A stretch of 34,453 bases of DNA from Bacteroidota bacterium (lineage in GTDB: Bacteria > Bacteroidota > Bacteroidia > Bacteroidales > SKPS01), in the NCBI GenBank assembly GCA_022709695.1, contig JAKLII010000016.1, positions 1-34,453 on the forward strand, read 5' to 3'. The position numbers were made by a program, and so were the translations under genes. The notes beneath the pieces were generated by a model. It was not told where the DNA came from. It was given only the letters and a program-made list of their open reading frames with translations, and did no database searches. Below are positions 7,145 to 16,655 of the stretch, piece by piece (the first letter of the stretch is position 1; every line of letters begins with the position of its first letter).

Positions 7145-9076
7145 ATGAAGAAACAGGTTGCCAAGAAGGATGAACAAATCCCGAAACAGGTTGTGTGGTT
7201 ATTCGCCCTGATTTCTCTGGTATTTGTTCCGATGTTCTATTACGAACCCGCAGTGGACGTTTCACTGGTGCCGAAGTTTACGGTCTTATCAGGGTTGCTG
7301 ACTGTGATGCTGATCATTCTTATGTTCAGAAAAAAGTGGCAATCCGGATTTGCATCCTGCTTAAGGGAATGGCCTGTGGCATTGTGGGGTGGTCTGGCAT
7401 TGATCACGATGGTGTCTTTGTTCATTGCCGTCAATCCTGCAGAAGGAGCATTTGACCTGCTGAAGGTTTTTGGAATGCTGATATTTCTGATGGTGTTTAT
7501 GGTGATCAGCGTGCAGGAGGGTGGGATCATGCCCTTTGCCATTTCGGCGCTGATCCTTTCATTTTTGTTTTCAGTTGTGGGGCTATACCAGTATAACGAG
7601 TTTGTTTTCAGGTCAATCGATCTTAGCAGCCTTTACAAGGTGAACGGACTCATGTCGCATAAAAATGTATTTTCCATTACCCTGTTCTTTACGATGCCGT
7701 GGGTGATATACCTGATGCTTACGGTTAAAGGATCCGGCAGGGTAATCTCTGCCATTGTGTTATTTCTGAACCTCCTGGTTCAGTTTCTGATTCAGACCCG
7801 TTCGGTATGGCTGGCCATTGTGGTGTTCGTACTGGTAATGGCTGCAGGCCTGTGGATGGCCACCGATCGATTCAAAAAGGGGGGCAGAACGTTTTACCGG
7901 CTTATTGGCATCACCGGGGGGATTCTGGTACTGGCATTCCTGATGGCATTTCTCACAAACCGGTATTCCATCAGTCACCCTGAAAAGCAACAACCTGTGG
8001 AAGTGAAGGAGAAGATGGAGGATCTGGACCAGCGGGTATCTTCCATCTTCAGCACAACCACCCAGAACCGGGTAAAAAGACTGGATATCTGGTCCCGGAC
8101 CCTCGAGATGGTAGGTGACCATCCAGTTTTGGGCGTAGGGGCCGGTAACTGGAAGATTTTCATACCGGATTACTATATACCCGATCCGAACGAGAGCTTT
8201 TACCACAACTGGCGTCGCCCGCACAATGATTTTCTGTGGATAATGGCAGAAAAAGGGATTGTCGGGCTGATCCTCTATGCCGGTTTCTTTATCTCGCTTT
8301 TTGTCATTGCGCTGCGAACCCTGAAGAAAGAGATCCCTGCGGAGCGGAAAGTGCTGGTGGTACTGATGGCGGGTGGCCTGGCCGGATTTCTGGTGGATTC
8401 CATGTTCTCCTTCCCGTATGACCGGGTTGAGACGTTGTTGTATATGATGACTTTTGCCGGAATTCTGCTGGTGGTTCCCGGGGGGGCAAAAAAAGGTGAG
8501 GTTGCGACCTCCGGAAACCACCGGATTTTTCCTGTGGCAGCAGCCATTGTCATGGCCATATCCTTTTTCGTCAGTCTGCAGATGATACGGTCAGAGAAAT
8601 ACATCAAATTTGCCCACCAGGCCTTTGTATCCGGGCAATGGGATGTGGTGCAGGAAGCGGTTCGCCTGGCGGAGAGCCGTTATTGCAACCTCGATCCCGT
8701 GAATAACCCCTACGGGTGGTACCGGGGACATGCCCTGCTGGCTTCAGGGAAAACAGATGAGGCACAGGTTGAACTTGAGCGGGCACTCGAAAACAATCCG
8801 AATTCCGTGGCTACACTCGGAGATCTGGGAGTATTGCTCGTAATGAAGAAAGAGTACGCCCAGGCATTGAAATACCTGGACAAAGCGGTGAAAATATATC
8901 CACTAAACCGGGATGTATTGAAAGTGAGAGGGATGGCTCTTTTTGAACTGGGCAGGTACAAGGAATCGGTGGATTGTTATTACAAGTGTATTACCGACAA
9001 ACCCAATCCCGAACTCGACTCTCTCATTGCCAGGGTTCATGAAAAACTCTACGGTGCCGGAAGTGAACACAATTAA
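7145..9076 (+). CDS. O-antigen ligase/polymerase family membrane protein with C-terminal TPRs
   Basis: The 643-residue protein has about ten to twelve hydrophobic segments in the first ~480 residues. Between two of them is a large external loop with the Wzy_C/WaaL signature RRPHNDFLWIMAEKGIVGL (His about 360). The last ~150 residues are a soluble TPR region, with repeats such as GHALLASGKTDEAQVELERA, GVLLVMKKEYAQALKYLDKA and GMALFELGRYKESVDCYYKC. Members ligate or polymerise undecaprenyl-linked glycans at the periplasmic face. Which of these this one does cannot be told from sequence. The ATG at 7145 is used; a TTG at 7139 would add two residues. It converges with the methyltransferase gene with no spacer. 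Confidence 0.9.
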   Translation: MKKQVAKKDEQIPKQVVWLFALISLVFVPMFYYEPAVDVSLVPKFTVLSGLLTVMLIILMFRKKWQSGFASCLREWPVALWGGLALITMVSLFIAVNPAEGAFDLLKVFGMLIFLMVFMVISVQEGGIMPFAISALILSFLFSVVGLYQYNEFVFRSIDLSSLYKVNGLMSHKNVFSITLFFTMPWVIYLMLTVKGSGRVISAIVLFLNLLVQFLIQTRSVWLAIVVFVLVMAAGLWMATDRFKKGGRTFYRLIGITGGILVLAFLMAFLTNRYSISHPEKQQPVEVKEKMEDLDQRVSSIFSTTTQNRVKRLDIWSRTLEMVGDHPVLGVGAGNWKIFIPDYYIPDPNESFYHNWRRPHNDFLWIMAEKGIVGLILYAGFFISLFVIALRTLKKEIPAERKVLVVLMAGGLAGFLVDSMFSFPYDRVETLLYMMTFAGILLVVPGGAKKGEVATSGNHRIFPVAAAIVMAISFFVSLQMIRSEKYIKFAHQAFVSGQWDVVQEAVRLAESRYCNLDPVNNPYGWYRGHALLASGKTDEAQVELERALENNPNSVATLGDLGVLLVMKKEYAQALKYLDKAVKIYPLNRDVLKVRGMALFELGRYKESVDCYYKCITDKPNPELDSLIARVHEKLYGAGSEHN

Positions 9077-9919
9077 CTATTTGGTGCACAGGTAGATCTT
9101 TTCCCAGGGATCAAGCCCGAACAGGATTATCTCATCCGGTGTGTAATTTTTTCGGCAGTCGAAGGTATCCGCCGAAAATCCTGCCCGTTGAATGCGCTTT
9201 TCGATATCCCTTCCGTATCTTCTGTAATGATCTTGCTGACCATACAGCGTTTCCCGCTGTTCAGGGGTGGAGTTTCCGGAGTCCTCCAGGGTGGATTCCA
9301 GGTCATAGCTTACGGGAGCCTGGATCAACAGCAGGCCTGTGGATTTAAGAACCCGGTACAGTTCCCGGAGTGCCTGATGATCATCCGTCACATGCTCAAG
9401 CACATGGCTGCAGAGAATCATATCAAAAACGGAGTCCGGCCAGGGAAGGGCACACAGGTCTGCCTCAACGATATCACCGGGAAAATCTGTGTATTTCAAT
9501 TGTTGCGGAAATTTGTCACACGGATAATAGTCGATAGAATCAGACTGGCTGAACAACCTGAAAAACGGAAGTTCAGGTGCGATCTCAAGTACTGATTTGT
9601 GCTGTCCATCAAATAGTTGTAGCTTTTTATGCAGATATAGCCACAACAACCGTTGCCGTTGCTGCGATTGACAGTTGGGACACCGGGCATGATCTGCCAA
9701 CACCCTGACATTCCCTGCCTGATCCCCCGGCAACCTGCCCTGATATACCGGGGCAAATTCACTGAAATGGCTGCCGCACACAGGGCATATCACCCCTTCA
9801 CCCTGATATTGGGCTATCTCCCTTTCGCGGATCACCTGCTGTATCTGCTTCTGATGACGCCTGACCAGAGAAGCTGCAGCTGTTCTGATTTGCTGTTCAT
9901 GGGGATCAGAATCTTCCAT
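9077..9919 (-). CDS. Class I SAM-dependent methyltransferase with N-terminal zinc-binding motif
   Basis: The 280-residue protein has two paired-cysteine motifs, CPVC at residues 45-48 and CPNC at 80-83, suggesting a zinc-ribbon-like module. A Rossmann methyltransferase domain follows: VLEIAPELPFFRLF in place of the usual glycine-rich motif I, DLCALPWPDSVFDMILCSHV, then LEHVTDDHQALRELYRVLKS. The motif I glycines are weak (EIAPE), but the later motifs are typical of Methyltransf_11/25. Small-molecule or sugar O/N-methylation is likely; the substrate is unknown. It is the last gene of the minus-strand operon, starting five bases after the previous stop. Confidence 0.88.
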   Translation of the reverse strand: MEDSDPHEQQIRTAAASLVRRHQKQIQQVIREREIAQYQGEGVICPVCGSHFSEFAPVYQGRLPGDQAGNVRVLADHARCPNCQSQQRQRLLWLYLHKKLQLFDGQHKSVLEIAPELPFFRLFSQSDSIDYYPCDKFPQQLKYTDFPGDIVEADLCALPWPDSVFDMILCSHVLEHVTDDHQALRELYRVLKSTGLLLIQAPVSYDLESTLEDSGNSTPEQRETLYGQQDHYRRYGRDIEKRIQRAGFSADTFDCRKNYTPDEIILFGLDPWEKIYLCTK

Positions 9920-9924
9920 GGCAA

Positions 9925-10890
9925 TTAAGGGTTTTGATGCAGGTACCGGTACTTACGCCAGAGTTTCCTGAGGGGCATGAAGATACTCACAGCCCAGATG
10001 TGTTTCTTTAACCGCAGGGTGCTGAAGAGGGCAAAGGCCTTTATCTCTGATTTGCGGAGCTGCCATACACCGGCCCAATGGATCAGAAATACCTCACGCA
10101 TTTCTCCTTTGCATTCGGTGGTATAACCTTTTTGCAGCCCTTTTTTGCCGTTACCGGCCCAGTACTCGACATAATTTTCGGGGAAGAGGCTGTTGCCGGC
10201 CAGGTTCCACAAACTGCTGCAGGTGAGGTCTGAAGTCACCATCAGGTAGTTGAGCAATGGCTGCTCCTTGCAGCTGAGTTCCATGTGCATTGCCAGAGGG
10301 ACAGCTTCCTTTGCCCGCTCCGGCAGGTTGTGTAAAGGAATCCTGCCTCTTTCTGAAATGATAAAGCCGGTATTGGCTGAAAACCTGATCTGATCAGGGG
10401 TAAGGGTTCCAGTATGGTAGATTTCAGGTCTCCATACCCATTTTTCAGCTTCAGGGATATCAGACAATGATGTAACAAATCCGAATTGATCAGCAAGCCT
10501 GAAGGCAAAATCCAGAGGCTTCAGCACCGCCATATCCACATCGATGTAGATGAATTTATCAAACGGGCCGTGCCAGCAGGCAAGTTTACGGTAATGGCCT
10601 GTTACTGAAGGGTGAAACAGCAGGCTGATCTCATCGGCAAGTGCAAGAACTTCCGGGTTGTTGTAGATAGTGAAGCTGTAGGTTTTCTGCAGTTTCTCAA
10701 GTTCCGCGGTATCGGACCGGAAGGGGATCAGGCACAGCGGGATGTCGGGGTTGTGTTTCCTGAAGCTGTTCAGAAAGGCAACCGTAATATCCAGGATACG
10801 ATCGTTTGCCAGAAAATAAACGCCGGTTGGGAGGCTCTCAGGGTGTCTGTCCTCAGGATAAGTTATTTGTGATGGTGGGGTTGTATTCAA
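9925..10890 (-). CDS. Nucleotide-sugar glycosyltransferase-like protein (DxD; Npun_R2821/2822-like)
   Basis: The 321-residue protein has a GT-A-like fold: GVYFLANDRILDITVAFLNS at the start, then KFIYIDVDMAVLKPL containing a DxD at residues 117-119. This is the metal and nucleotide-sugar site of GT8-like transferases. The later FSANTGFIIS and IHWAG segments fit the same superfamily. It resembles the proteins annotated as Npun_R2821/Npun_R2822 family, found in glycan and peptide-modification clusters; this is from memory. The only plausible start is a TTG at 10890, 20 bases after the upstream stop. Its role is presumably to add a sugar to the product of this operon. Confidence 0.8.
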   Translation of the reverse strand: MNTTPPSQITYPEDRHPESLPTGVYFLANDRILDITVAFLNSFRKHNPDIPLCLIPFRSDTAELEKLQKTYSFTIYNNPEVLALADEISLLFHPSVTGHYRKLACWHGPFDKFIYIDVDMAVLKPLDFAFRLADQFGFVTSLSDIPEAEKWVWRPEIYHTGTLTPDQIRFSANTGFIISERGRIPLHNLPERAKEAVPLAMHMELSCKEQPLLNYLMVTSDLTCSSLWNLAGNSLFPENYVEYWAGNGKKGLQKGYTTECKGEMREVFLIHWAGVWQLRKSEIKAFALFSTLRLKKHIWAVSIFMPLRKLWRKYRYLHQNP

Positions 10891-10910
10891 AGCTTGATGA
10901 TTACCACTGT

Positions 10911-13415
10911 TTAAAGTATCTGTTCCCCTTTATGTCGCTGCAGTTTCTGATGCAGTACCGATGCAATCTCCGTCAAATGGTCCCTTTTTGTAATCCCTTG
11001 ATTTGTAGTATGTATTCTGCGTTGATACACAACATCATGAATATGAAAAATCCTGATGCCTGATTGTTCCATTCTTGAAAACCAATCTATTACCTCGGCA
11101 ATGTTCAGTTTCTCGTTGAACCATCCAATCCTGTCGAAAGTAGTACGGCGCATCAGGATACAACCCAGGTGGTAACCGGGCATGATACGGAGTTCTTCTC
11201 TCAGCCGGGGGGTGTCGGGGCAGTCAGGGGAGATGAACTGTTCAACTGATCCTGCAGCAATTTCATACTCAGGGTGCTCTTCCAGTGCGTTCATCAACAG
11301 GGTGGTATGCTGTGGCATCCACAGGTCGTCGGCATCCAGAAAGGCGATATAGCTGCCCCCCGAAGCTTCGATGCCGGTGTTCCTTGCAGCCGCTGCCCCC
11401 CGGTTTTCCTGCTTCAGGATTCTCACCAGGGGCAAAAACCTTTCAGCCACTGCCAGCGACTGGTCCACTGAGCCATCATCCACTACGATCACCTCCCTGT
11501 AGCCTTCCTCCTGGCTGAGAACGCTGTGAAGGGCTTCGGCGAGGTATTTCTCACCATTATACACCGGAATGATGACACTTACATCCAGGGTAACTCCCTT
11601 TTCAGGGTAGGGATTTCTGACCCGGTCGAGGGAGCGTTTGAAGACCTTCAGGGTGTTAAGCTCCACCAGGGATCTGCCCCCGGTGATGTTTTCGCCATGC
11701 CGGCGGACAAACAGGGTTACCTCTTCCAGTTTTCTGATGGGGGCACGCATCTCCGAAGCCCTCTTGAACCAGTCGGCGTCTTCCCCGGTATAGGCAAACA
11801 GGGGGTCGAACATACCCACCACAGAGAAAATCGTTTTGCTATAAAGTCCGGCACCCAGATATCCGGGAAAGGATTCTCCCGGATTTCCAAGATATTCGTA
11901 CTTGCCTGTCGCTGAATCTTTTTCGGTAAGCTGGGCATATCCATGGACGGCCAGGAGGGATGCATCAGCAAGAAGTTCGTCCATCAGGTGATGGAGGTTG
12001 TTATCCGGCCAAAGGTCATCCACATCCAGAAAAGCAATATAATCGCCGGTAGCCTCTCTGATTCCCCTGTTGCGTGCAGCAGTGGGGCCCTGGTTCTCCT
12101 GCCTGAAATAGCGGTAATCGGTTTTCAGTGAGGTAATTATTGCGGCAGACTGGTCGGTTGATCCGTCGTCCACAAAAATGATTTCCAGTGAAGGGTATTG
12201 CTGAGACCTGATGCAATTTACGGCTTCTTCGATAAACCTTTCGCCGTTGAACACAGGGATGATGATGCTGATGAGGGGCCTTTCGCCATGCTCGTTCTGT
12301 ATGTGGGCCCGGATGTTTTCAACAGGAAGTGTTCCGGACAGGTAGCTTTTCAGCAGGGATGGGGTGGATGGCAGGTCTTTTCCGAGTGAAAGACTGAAGC
12401 ATGGCAGTCTGGCAATCAGTTCGGAGATCATTTTCCGGGTGTATTCACCGGCATAGGGGAGCTGGGTCATGGTGGTGAAAGAGATGGCACCCAGGATGCT
12501 GGTATAGGGGATTTCAGAAAGCATGCTGGATGCCTCCCGGCAAATCTCCGGTTTCATAATGGCTTTCAGCGGCAGTGACCTGCAGAGCTGATTCCGGTAT
12601 TCAGGATAGAGGTACAGCACCTTTTTATCGAAGGTGTCATCGGCTTCGGCTTCGCTGATGGATTTTTTCAGTTCAGGGAACCGATGGGTATCGGCAGGCA
12701 GAATCTTGGCGGTATTATAGAGTGTAAATACCTGAGGATAAGGGTCTTTCCTGACAATCAGATAATCATCCCCCATATACAGCATGCCTGCGGCAAGGCA
12801 TGAAAGGGCGGTAGTGCTTTTGCCAACACCCCCTTTACCGGAAATCAGGACAGCCCCTTCGGGGGTTCCCACGGCAGCGGCATGGAGCAGTTGCCCCCCG
12901 TTGAGTTCCATCCACCACTGGAACAGCGACCGGAACGGTGCTGCAAAAACCCAGGGAGGCAGGAAACCGGCGTCTTTCACCCAGAAAAATCCGGTACGGG
13001 TTTCAAGGTCCATCATATTCAGCGAGAAGTCGCTGTAATGGAAAGCCATCCTGATCCGTTTGCTGTTGAACCCCCAGAAGTCGCCCCGTTCAGTGAAGGA
13101 GGCCCTGTCGCAGGGCGGGGGAAGCATTTCGGTATCAGTTGAGCGGGAATCCCAGACGCAGATCTCAAAACCCGCCTCCGGATCATCGGTACGTTCGAGG
13201 TGGCTCAGGGCACGGGTAAGGAGAGGGATGAGCGCATCTCCGGCAAAGGTCAGGCAAACGATGGTGCCTCCGATTTCGTAGTATCTTCTGATGGGGCTTT
13301 TTTGCCGGATGGCCGCGCTGAACCGGTCCATCCCCTGGTTGAAGTAGCTGATTTGCTCCGCTTCACTTTTCCGGGGCACCTCACTTCTGGGTTTGTCTAT
13401 CGGGGTTGGTTCCAT
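10911..13415 (-). CDS. HprK-like kinase domain fused to two GT2 glycosyltransferase domains
   Basis: The 834-residue protein has three parts. Residues ~40-375 resemble HPr kinase-related proteins: LLHAAAVGTPEGAVLISGKG leads into the P-loop GKGGVGKST (193-201), followed by MGDDYLIV (GDD at 215-217). Residues ~381-600 are a GT2 domain with ISIIIPVFNGERF, VDDGSTD and AFLDVDDLW. Residues ~611-815 are a second GT2 domain with VSVIIPVYNGEKY, VDDGSVD and AFLDADDLW. Both GT2 domains keep their acidic sites. HprK-like proteins in lasso-peptide clusters phosphorylate a precursor; by analogy this one may phosphorylate a carrier that is then glycosylated. The ATG at 13415 lies 22 bases after the ABC gene stop; a GTG at 13466 is less likely. 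Confidence 0.88.
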   Translation of the reverse strand: MEPTPIDKPRSEVPRKSEAEQISYFNQGMDRFSAAIRQKSPIRRYYEIGGTIVCLTFAGDALIPLLTRALSHLERTDDPEAGFEICVWDSRSTDTEMLPPPCDRASFTERGDFWGFNSKRIRMAFHYSDFSLNMMDLETRTGFFWVKDAGFLPPWVFAAPFRSLFQWWMELNGGQLLHAAAVGTPEGAVLISGKGGVGKSTTALSCLAAGMLYMGDDYLIVRKDPYPQVFTLYNTAKILPADTHRFPELKKSISEAEADDTFDKKVLYLYPEYRNQLCRSLPLKAIMKPEICREASSMLSEIPYTSILGAISFTTMTQLPYAGEYTRKMISELIARLPCFSLSLGKDLPSTPSLLKSYLSGTLPVENIRAHIQNEHGERPLISIIIPVFNGERFIEEAVNCIRSQQYPSLEIIFVDDGSTDQSAAIITSLKTDYRYFRQENQGPTAARNRGIREATGDYIAFLDVDDLWPDNNLHHLMDELLADASLLAVHGYAQLTEKDSATGKYEYLGNPGESFPGYLGAGLYSKTIFSVVGMFDPLFAYTGEDADWFKRASEMRAPIRKLEEVTLFVRRHGENITGGRSLVELNTLKVFKRSLDRVRNPYPEKGVTLDVSVIIPVYNGEKYLAEALHSVLSQEEGYREVIVVDDGSVDQSLAVAERFLPLVRILKQENRGAAAARNTGIEASGGSYIAFLDADDLWMPQHTTLLMNALEEHPEYEIAAGSVEQFISPDCPDTPRLREELRIMPGYHLGCILMRRTTFDRIGWFNEKLNIAEVIDWFSRMEQSGIRIFHIHDVVYQRRIHTTNQGITKRDHLTEIASVLHQKLQRHKGEQIL

Positions 13416-13437
13416 AAAGGCTTTTCTTGTCTGGGGT

Positions 13438-15132
13438 TCATTCTGGGGATATATGGGTAAGCACACCGTTGCTCAGCCGGTACAGATGATCGGCAAATCC
13501 GGCAACACTCTGATCGTGGCTGATCAGGAGGATGGAGGGGCCTGGATTTAATCCCCTGAGGTTATCCAGGATCTGGCTGATGGCAAAGGGGTCGAGGTGG
13601 TTGGTGGGTTCATCGAGGATCAGCAGCTTTGGATTCCGGTACAGGGCACGGGCTATGGCGATGCGTTGCCCTTCGCCTCCGCTCACCCGTAACCCCTCGT
13701 CACCCAGCCGGGTCGACCATCCGTCAGGAAGTGCTGAAAGGAAAGGTGCTGCCGAGGCCAGTGCGATAACCCGCTCTGCCTGAGCTGTATCCACTTCGTC
13801 TGAGCCATACACGATGTTTTCCAGGATCGTACCCGGCAACAGTTGCGGGTGCTGGGTTACGATGCCGATCTGTTGTCTGAACCATTCCTGATCCAGCAAT
13901 CCCTGAGGATATCCTGAAATAAAAATCTCCCCCCGCGAGGGGGTCAAAAGTCCGGCCAGAAGGTTCAGCAGGGTAGTTTTTCCGGCTCCGTTCTCACCGG
14001 CAATCACGATACGCTCTCCTGGCCCGATGACCAGATCAATCTGCTTCAATACCTCTTTCTGTCCATACGAGAAGGCCACACCGCGCATCTCCACCTTTCC
14101 GGTAAATTCCGGCCTGAATTCTCCCGGCGCTCCTTCCTCCGGCTGGCTGGAGGCAATGGCATACAGGGTATTCAGTGACACATTTCCGGAGATCAGATCG
14201 GGCAGTGAACCCGTGATGGTATTTACATATTTGTTGAGATAGAGGGATGCCATGTAAAATGAGAAGAAATCACCGAGGGTCATCCGGTTCAGGGCTACGG
14301 AAATCCCTCCGGCCACGATGATCACAATGGCCGTGATACCGGTTAAGGATTCCTGTATCTGAAGGTTTAAAGAGTAAATGCCTGCCATCCGGTTGGTTTT
14401 CGACTGCAGATCCTGCAGGATCTTTTGTTGCCGGTCGGTTTCCTGTCGCTTCGCCGATTGCAGGATCGTAAGAGGCAGGTACCTGAGCACAAAGGCAATC
14501 CCTTTGCTGAACTCTTCAAAGGCTTTCTGGAATGTAAAAACCCGCTCCCTGATCTTTCTGCCCGTATAGCGGTTAGCGATGTAAAGCAGCGGGATGAAGA
14601 GAATGATAATCAGCACAAGATACCAGTTGATCATCAGGCAGATGATCAGAAGGGCAGTACCGATCAGCAGCGATGGCATCAGCCTGCTCAGGATAGCTGT
14701 CCCCAGATGGGCAATTCTCTCGGTATCCTGCACGACCCTCACATGCAGTCCGCGCAGGTCGGCATCCGTGTACTCAGTGTACGACATCCTGAAAAGCGAC
14801 TTCACCAGTGATTCGCGAAGGGTATACACCCCCCGGCTGATCACCCTGATCTGGATATTACGAAGCCACCAGGCTACCAGCGACTGTAGTATCCTTAATA
14901 TCAGAATGGTAAGCCCGATATATACCAAAAGCGCTGTGTCTCCTTCCGGTATGGCCCGGTCAAAGGCATATTTCACCAGAAAGAGTGCAGGCACAATCAG
15001 CAGGGTTTGCCCTGCTGTGGCCAGGGTAGTCCATAGAATTTTCCTGCGGTCAGGCCGGTAGAAGCTTCCGTAATACCGCCATGCCGGCGACGAAAAGCTG
15101 CCCAAAAGTCGTCTGACAGATCGCAGGGGCAT
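13438..15132 (-). CDS. ABC transporter, fused membrane and ATP-binding domains
   Basis: The 564-residue half-transporter has a six-helix exporter membrane domain in residues ~30-320. A nucleotide-binding domain follows, with Walker A GENGAGKT (379-386), Q-loop VTQHPQ, signature VSGGEG (483-488), Walker B LLILDEPT (503-510) and switch His in SHD. There is no N-terminal C39 peptidase, so it does not itself cleave a leader peptide. The ATG at 15132 overlaps the PqqD-like stop (TAATG), a sign of translational coupling. A GTG at 15162 is rejected because of this. Context suggests export of a lipid-linked glycan or a modified peptide. Confidence 0.95.
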   Translation of the reverse strand: MPLRSVRRLLGSFSSPAWRYYGSFYRPDRRKILWTTLATAGQTLLIVPALFLVKYAFDRAIPEGDTALLVYIGLTILILRILQSLVAWWLRNIQIRVISRGVYTLRESLVKSLFRMSYTEYTDADLRGLHVRVVQDTERIAHLGTAILSRLMPSLLIGTALLIICLMINWYLVLIIILFIPLLYIANRYTGRKIRERVFTFQKAFEEFSKGIAFVLRYLPLTILQSAKRQETDRQQKILQDLQSKTNRMAGIYSLNLQIQESLTGITAIVIIVAGGISVALNRMTLGDFFSFYMASLYLNKYVNTITGSLPDLISGNVSLNTLYAIASSQPEEGAPGEFRPEFTGKVEMRGVAFSYGQKEVLKQIDLVIGPGERIVIAGENGAGKTTLLNLLAGLLTPSRGEIFISGYPQGLLDQEWFRQQIGIVTQHPQLLPGTILENIVYGSDEVDTAQAERVIALASAAPFLSALPDGWSTRLGDEGLRVSGGEGQRIAIARALYRNPKLLILDEPTNHLDPFAISQILDNLRGLNPGPSILLISHDQSVAGFADHLYRLSNGVLTHISPE

Positions 15133-15581
15133 TACTTCCGGGGAGTTTTCGGTTCTGGCCACCCTTTCTCATCCACATCATGGATCGGATCGAGCAGCAG
15201 CACATCCTGCATATCAGTATATCTGTGGAATACAGGAGGTTTGGCAGTCTCAGGAGCGAACAGATCCGAAGAAGCAAGGGATTTCAGACCGGCATCCGTA
15301 TGGGTGAAAAGTGGTTCCTGCGATTCAAGAATAATCTCGTTGGTTTTCAATTCTGTGATAAAGGAATTGAGAACCTCTTCAAAGTCAGGCATGAGTGAAC
15401 CGAAGGACTGGCTCATGATGGTCCGGATCTGGTCGTGGCTGGCGCCGGCCATGATCAGTTCCCAGATGGCAGGTCCTATGCCGGTAAAACTGTAATAGAA
15501 CCCGTTTTTCAGGTTCATCACAATGGTCTCACCATCAATGGTTTCATGGACAATATAGGGGGCATTCAGTGTATAGTGCAT
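15132..15581 (-). CDS. PqqD-family (RRE-like) protein with long acidic C-terminal tail
   Basis: The 149-residue protein begins with an ~85-residue PqqD fold: VHETIDGETIVMNLKNGFYY, then SFTGIGPAIWELIMAGAS, then FEEVLNSFITELKTNEII. PqqD-like domains bind leader peptides of RiPP precursors. PqqD itself is about 90 residues, so the ~60-residue tail is extra. It ends YTD, then MQDVLLLDPIHDVDEKGWP, then a basic stretch, and looks like a defined motif. It is coupled to the ABC gene by TAATG and lies 44 bases below the epimerase gene. No separate precursor gene is evident nearby; the tail may itself be a substrate or a docking site, which is inference. Confidence 0.85.
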   Translation of the reverse strand: MHYTLNAPYIVHETIDGETIVMNLKNGFYYSFTGIGPAIWELIMAGASHDQIRTIMSQSFGSLMPDFEEVLNSFITELKTNEIILESQEPLFTHTDAGLKSLASSDLFAPETAKPPVFHRYTDMQDVLLLDPIHDVDEKGWPEPKTPRK

Positions 15582-15625
15582 TGTTACCGGTAATTATCAG
15601 TTATTAATTTTGTAAAGGATAAATG

Positions 15626-16603
15626 TCAGACCTGGTTTAAAGTGATTGGTTTAACAGAGTTTTCCGGCAAATAGGTGGGCCGCCCGGGTCTCAGACGGGT
15701 TCCGGGAAGCATTTCTGCAAGTCTGAGCAGCCCTGTTTTTAGTGGCGTTGTGTGTCTCCAGCCTAGTGCATCAAAGGCTTCGTCTGGGTCGCCGTAAAAT
15801 TTCCCCACATCGTAGTTGCGTGAAGGGGTGATTTCGATCGGGGAATTACTGCCGGTGATTTCCAGGATCGTTTCTGCCAGTTCTCCCAGCGTAGTTGGAA
15901 CACCGCTCACCAGATGAACCGGACTGGGAAGTGTTTTACCCGATTCCAGGAGTGAACAGCATCTGACAATACCCTCCACCACATCTTCCAGAAAGGTGAA
16001 ATCGAAGGTGGAGGCTTCCCCGTCGACACGCAGGGGGCTGTTATGCAGCGCAGCATTGACAAAGGCCGGTATCACCCGGTCTTCATAGTCATTGAGGCCA
16101 CCGAAAACATTTGAAAACCGCAGAATCACCGCCCGAAGTCCCTCGTTTTTCGATTGTTGCAGGATCATCTCCTCGCTTACCAGTTTGGTTTCCCCGTAAG
16201 TATTTATGGGTTGCAGCGGCCACGATTCTTTCACGGGCAATGGTTCTGCATTGCCGTACACTTCCCTGCTGCTGGCAAATATCAGCCACGGGGATTCCTG
16301 TTGTTTTCCAATGGCGCTCAACAGGTTTTGCATCCCTCCCACGTTGATATCCCTGCATAATTCCGGGAATTGTTCTCCATAGATTACCCTTGAAACTGCT
16401 GCAAGATGGACTACTCCCGCACATCCTTCCACTGCTTTCAGCACCGCTTCCCGGTTCCTGATATCACCGTACCCGTCACCTGTGGCATTCAGGTCGAACC
16501 CTTTGACCTTATAGCCGTTGTTTAGCAACACTTTACACAATGAAGAACCAATCAGCCCGCCGGAGCCGGTGACAAGAACCTGTTTTTTTGCGGAAGAAAT
16601 CAT
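15626..16603 (-). CDS. NAD-dependent epimerase/dehydratase (extended SDR)
   Basis: The 325-residue protein opens with the nucleotide-binding motif VLVTGSGGLIGSSL (GxGGxxG at 13-19). The HLAAVS segment follows, then FASSREVYG, and the catalytic YGETK with Tyr 136 and Lys 140. These are the marks of extended SDR enzymes such as UDP-glucose 4-epimerase and related sugar dehydratases. The exact nucleotide-sugar cannot be told. The ATG at 16603 is chosen over an upstream in-frame start at 16645, because a TAnnTTTG element lies between them and because the Rossmann motif then begins at the usual distance. It is the first gene of the minus-strand operon. Confidence 0.93.
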   Translation of the reverse strand: MISSAKKQVLVTGSGGLIGSSLCKVLLNNGYKVKGFDLNATGDGYGDIRNREAVLKAVEGCAGVVHLAAVSRVIYGEQFPELCRDINVGGMQNLLSAIGKQQESPWLIFASSREVYGNAEPLPVKESWPLQPINTYGETKLVSEEMILQQSKNEGLRAVILRFSNVFGGLNDYEDRVIPAFVNAALHNSPLRVDGEASTFDFTFLEDVVEGIVRCCSLLESGKTLPSPVHLVSGVPTTLGELAETILEITGSNSPIEITPSRNYDVGKFYGDPDEAFDALGWRHTTPLKTGLLRLAEMLPGTRLRPGRPTYLPENSVKPITLNQV

Positions 16604-16621
16604 ATTCGACGGGATATTTGG

Positions 16622-16629
16622 CAAATTTA
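16622..16629 (-). promoter_or_regulatory. Candidate -7 element (TAAATTTG) for the six-gene minus-strand operon
   Basis: TAAATTTG on the minus strand matches TAnnTTTG and lies 18 bases upstream of the epimerase ATG at 16603. It is back to back with the plus-strand element at 16656. Confidence 0.5.
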
Positions 16630-16655
16630 GCCGATTTTTACGCACTGAAAGGATT

